Assembly: GCA_963784575.1 (NCBI GenBank)
Contig: CAWARU010000001.1
Coordinates: 372,001-436,000 of the forward strand
Source: CAWARU01 sp963784575
GTDB lineage: Bacteria > Pseudomonadota > Gammaproteobacteria > UBA6186 > Azoamicaceae
Direction of reading: 5' to 3'
Length of the DNA stretch: 64,000 bases
In this document: in pieces, positions 63,013-64,000 of the stretch
How the letters are laid out: each line of letters opens with the position of its first letter
Numbering within the stretch: position 1 is the first letter of the stretch
Position numbers and translations under genes: made by a program
Notes under the pieces: model-generated
Told to the model about the DNA's origin: nothing
Databases searched by the model: none
What the model saw: only the letters and a program-made list of their open reading frames with translations

Positions 63013-64000
63013 ATGGGCTATTGGTCTATAATATATTCATCCTTTTTGATTGCATTCATTCCAAACCTTATGCAAATGATATTTAATGAATTTCTTCTTG
63101 CCTTGCAAATAGCATTTTTAATGTTATGGGAAATTTTTTGGGCCTTAGTTCTTGGCTTTGGGTTATCTGCCACAGTTCAAGCAGTTGTTTCTAAAAAACA
63201 GATGAACAAGCTTTTACCAGATTCATCACCGAAATCCCTTCTAGTTGCTTGTGGATTAGGAGCTGCTTCTTCGTCATGCTCCTATGCCGCAGTGGCCCTT
63301 ACACGATCAATTATTCGTAAAGGCGCAGATTTTATAGCAAGCATGGCATTTCAAATGGCCTCAACAAATCTTGTTATAGAACTTGGCATTATTATGATAA
63401 TCCTCTTAGGATGGCAATTTTTTACGGCCGAATTAATTGGTGGATTTCTGCTTGTTGGAATTATGGCACTTTTCTTTCGCTTGTTTGTGAATAACAAGCT
63501 CATTAAAGCAGCAAAAGAACAAGCAAATCGTGGTTTATTAGGAATAATGGAAGGCCATGCCAAAATGGACATGTCCATTACAGAAGGTCCATTTTTGAAA
63601 CGAATTTTCTCAAAAAAAGGTATGACAGTCATTAGTCATTATTTTATTATGGACTGGCTGGCAATTTGGAAAGATATTGCATTGGGACTATTAATCGCAG
63701 GTGCGCTGGCAACATGGGTACCAAATGGTTTTTGGCTCTCCTTTTTTCTCGAATCACATCCAACGATTGCAAAATTCTGGGGTCCAATGATTGAACCCAT
63801 AGTAGCTATCTTTTCATTTGTGTGTTCGATTGGAAACGTACCACTTGCAGTCATTCTTTGGAATGGCGGCATTAGCTTTGGTGGAGTAATCGCGTTTATC
63901 TATGCTGATCTTATAATAATTCCTATTCTTCATATTTATTATAAATATTATGGCTTTAAAATGGCCGCCATCATCTTTCTTATTTATTATATTTCAATGG
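63013..64000 (+). CDS. ArsP/DUF318-type permease (3' end outside window)
   Basis: The frame is open from ATG 63013 to the window end, at least 329 residues with many hydrophobic spans. The block VACGLGAASSSCSYAAVALTRSIIRKGADFIASMAFQMASTNLVIELG resembles the ArsP_1/DUF318 permease signature with its Cys pair and small-residue turn. PLAVILWNGGISFGGVIAFIYADL is the matching second half. These permeases export organoarsenicals or unknown metabolites. It is divergent from the SPFH gene with a TetR-like operator between. No strong ribosome site precedes 63013. The start could also be ATG 63070. Confidence 0.75.
   Translation, partial: MGYWSIIYSSFLIAFIPNLMQMIFNEFLLALQIAFLMLWEIFWALVLGFGLSATVQAVVSKKQMNKLLPDSSPKSLLVACGLGAASSSCSYAAVALTRSIIRKGADFIASMAFQMASTNLVIELGIIMIILLGWQFFTAELIGGFLLVGIMALFFRLFVNNKLIKAAKEQANRGLLGIMEGHAKMDMSITEGPFLKRIFSKKGMTVISHYFIMDWLAIWKDIALGLLIAGALATWVPNGFWLSFFLESHPTIAKFWGPMIEPIVAIFSFVCSIGNVPLAVILWNGGISFGGVIAFIYADLIIIPILHIYYKYYGFKMAAIIFLIYYISM

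Noticed and set aside
1..64000. CRISPR arrays, rRNA, riboswitches, oriT
   Set aside because: No regularly spaced short repeats, rRNA or riboswitch-like motifs were seen. An oriT must exist near the relaxase or tra operon, but I could not identify nic or inverted-repeat features convincingly.

Overview
The window is AT-rich gammaproteobacterial DNA that most resembles Legionellaceae. The reasons are an F-type conjugation locus with a CsrA paralogue beside the integrase, ankyrin and DUF2608 proteins, a PHA synthase/FabI/AckA/MaoC-Pta run, a Bcr-type efflux pump, and short overlapping genes. No rRNA or complete tRNA gene is visible, so this placement is inferred from gene content.

Bases 1-37749 are an integrative conjugative element or similar island. 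On the left (+) lies the helicase part of a relaxase, then an Mrr-like nuclease. Bases 3481-21608 (-) hold an F-type transfer operon collinear with F: traA-L-E-K-B-V-C-trbI-(S26 peptidase)-W-U-trbC-N-F-H-G-D. An unrecognised membrane gene lies on the opposite strand at the traS/traT position. traB, traV, traC, traG and traD are frameshifted, traC many times, while K, E, L, A, W, U, trbC, N, F and H are open. Conjugation from this copy is therefore probably dead, unless the indels are sequencing errors.

Bases 21792-36083 are cargo: a Bcr/CflA pump with a divergent TetR regulator and paired operators, an AdoMet-decarboxylase-like protein lacking a catalytic His, a DUF2000 protein, an ankyrin protein between repeated LuxR-HTH sequences, a phage-like replication operon with a dyad cluster inside its second gene, a LuxR-HTH/TM/STAND-NTPase/TPR protein coupled to an exported DUF2608 HAD protein, a protein with a HEPN-like motif, and a CofE-like protein. 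The end module is a 37-aa gene, a CsrA paralogue with Gln at position 44, an AlpA/excisionase-like gene and a tyrosine integrase, then the 3' half of a tRNA-Arg(TCG).

Bases 37879-41218 carry two adjacent group II introns. One has an intact reverse transcriptase; the other has an internally deleted one. Next comes a large autotransporter with an NHL-type propeller passenger, bracketed by a repeated promoter-like sequence.

Bases 44734-64000 look like ordinary chromosome: an MHS transporter, a SemiSWEET, an SDR and thiolase, then a minus-strand run from MaoC-Pta through AckA, FabI, PhaC and ClC to DUF389. This run links acetyl-CoA/acetyl-phosphate metabolism to PHA storage. Two tandem P3A H+-ATPases, a holin-like membrane protein, an SPFH protein and a permease follow. 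The TetR operator core at 23080-23093 recurs exactly (as its complement) at 62908-62921, between the SPFH and permease genes, which suggests a shared or related regulator.
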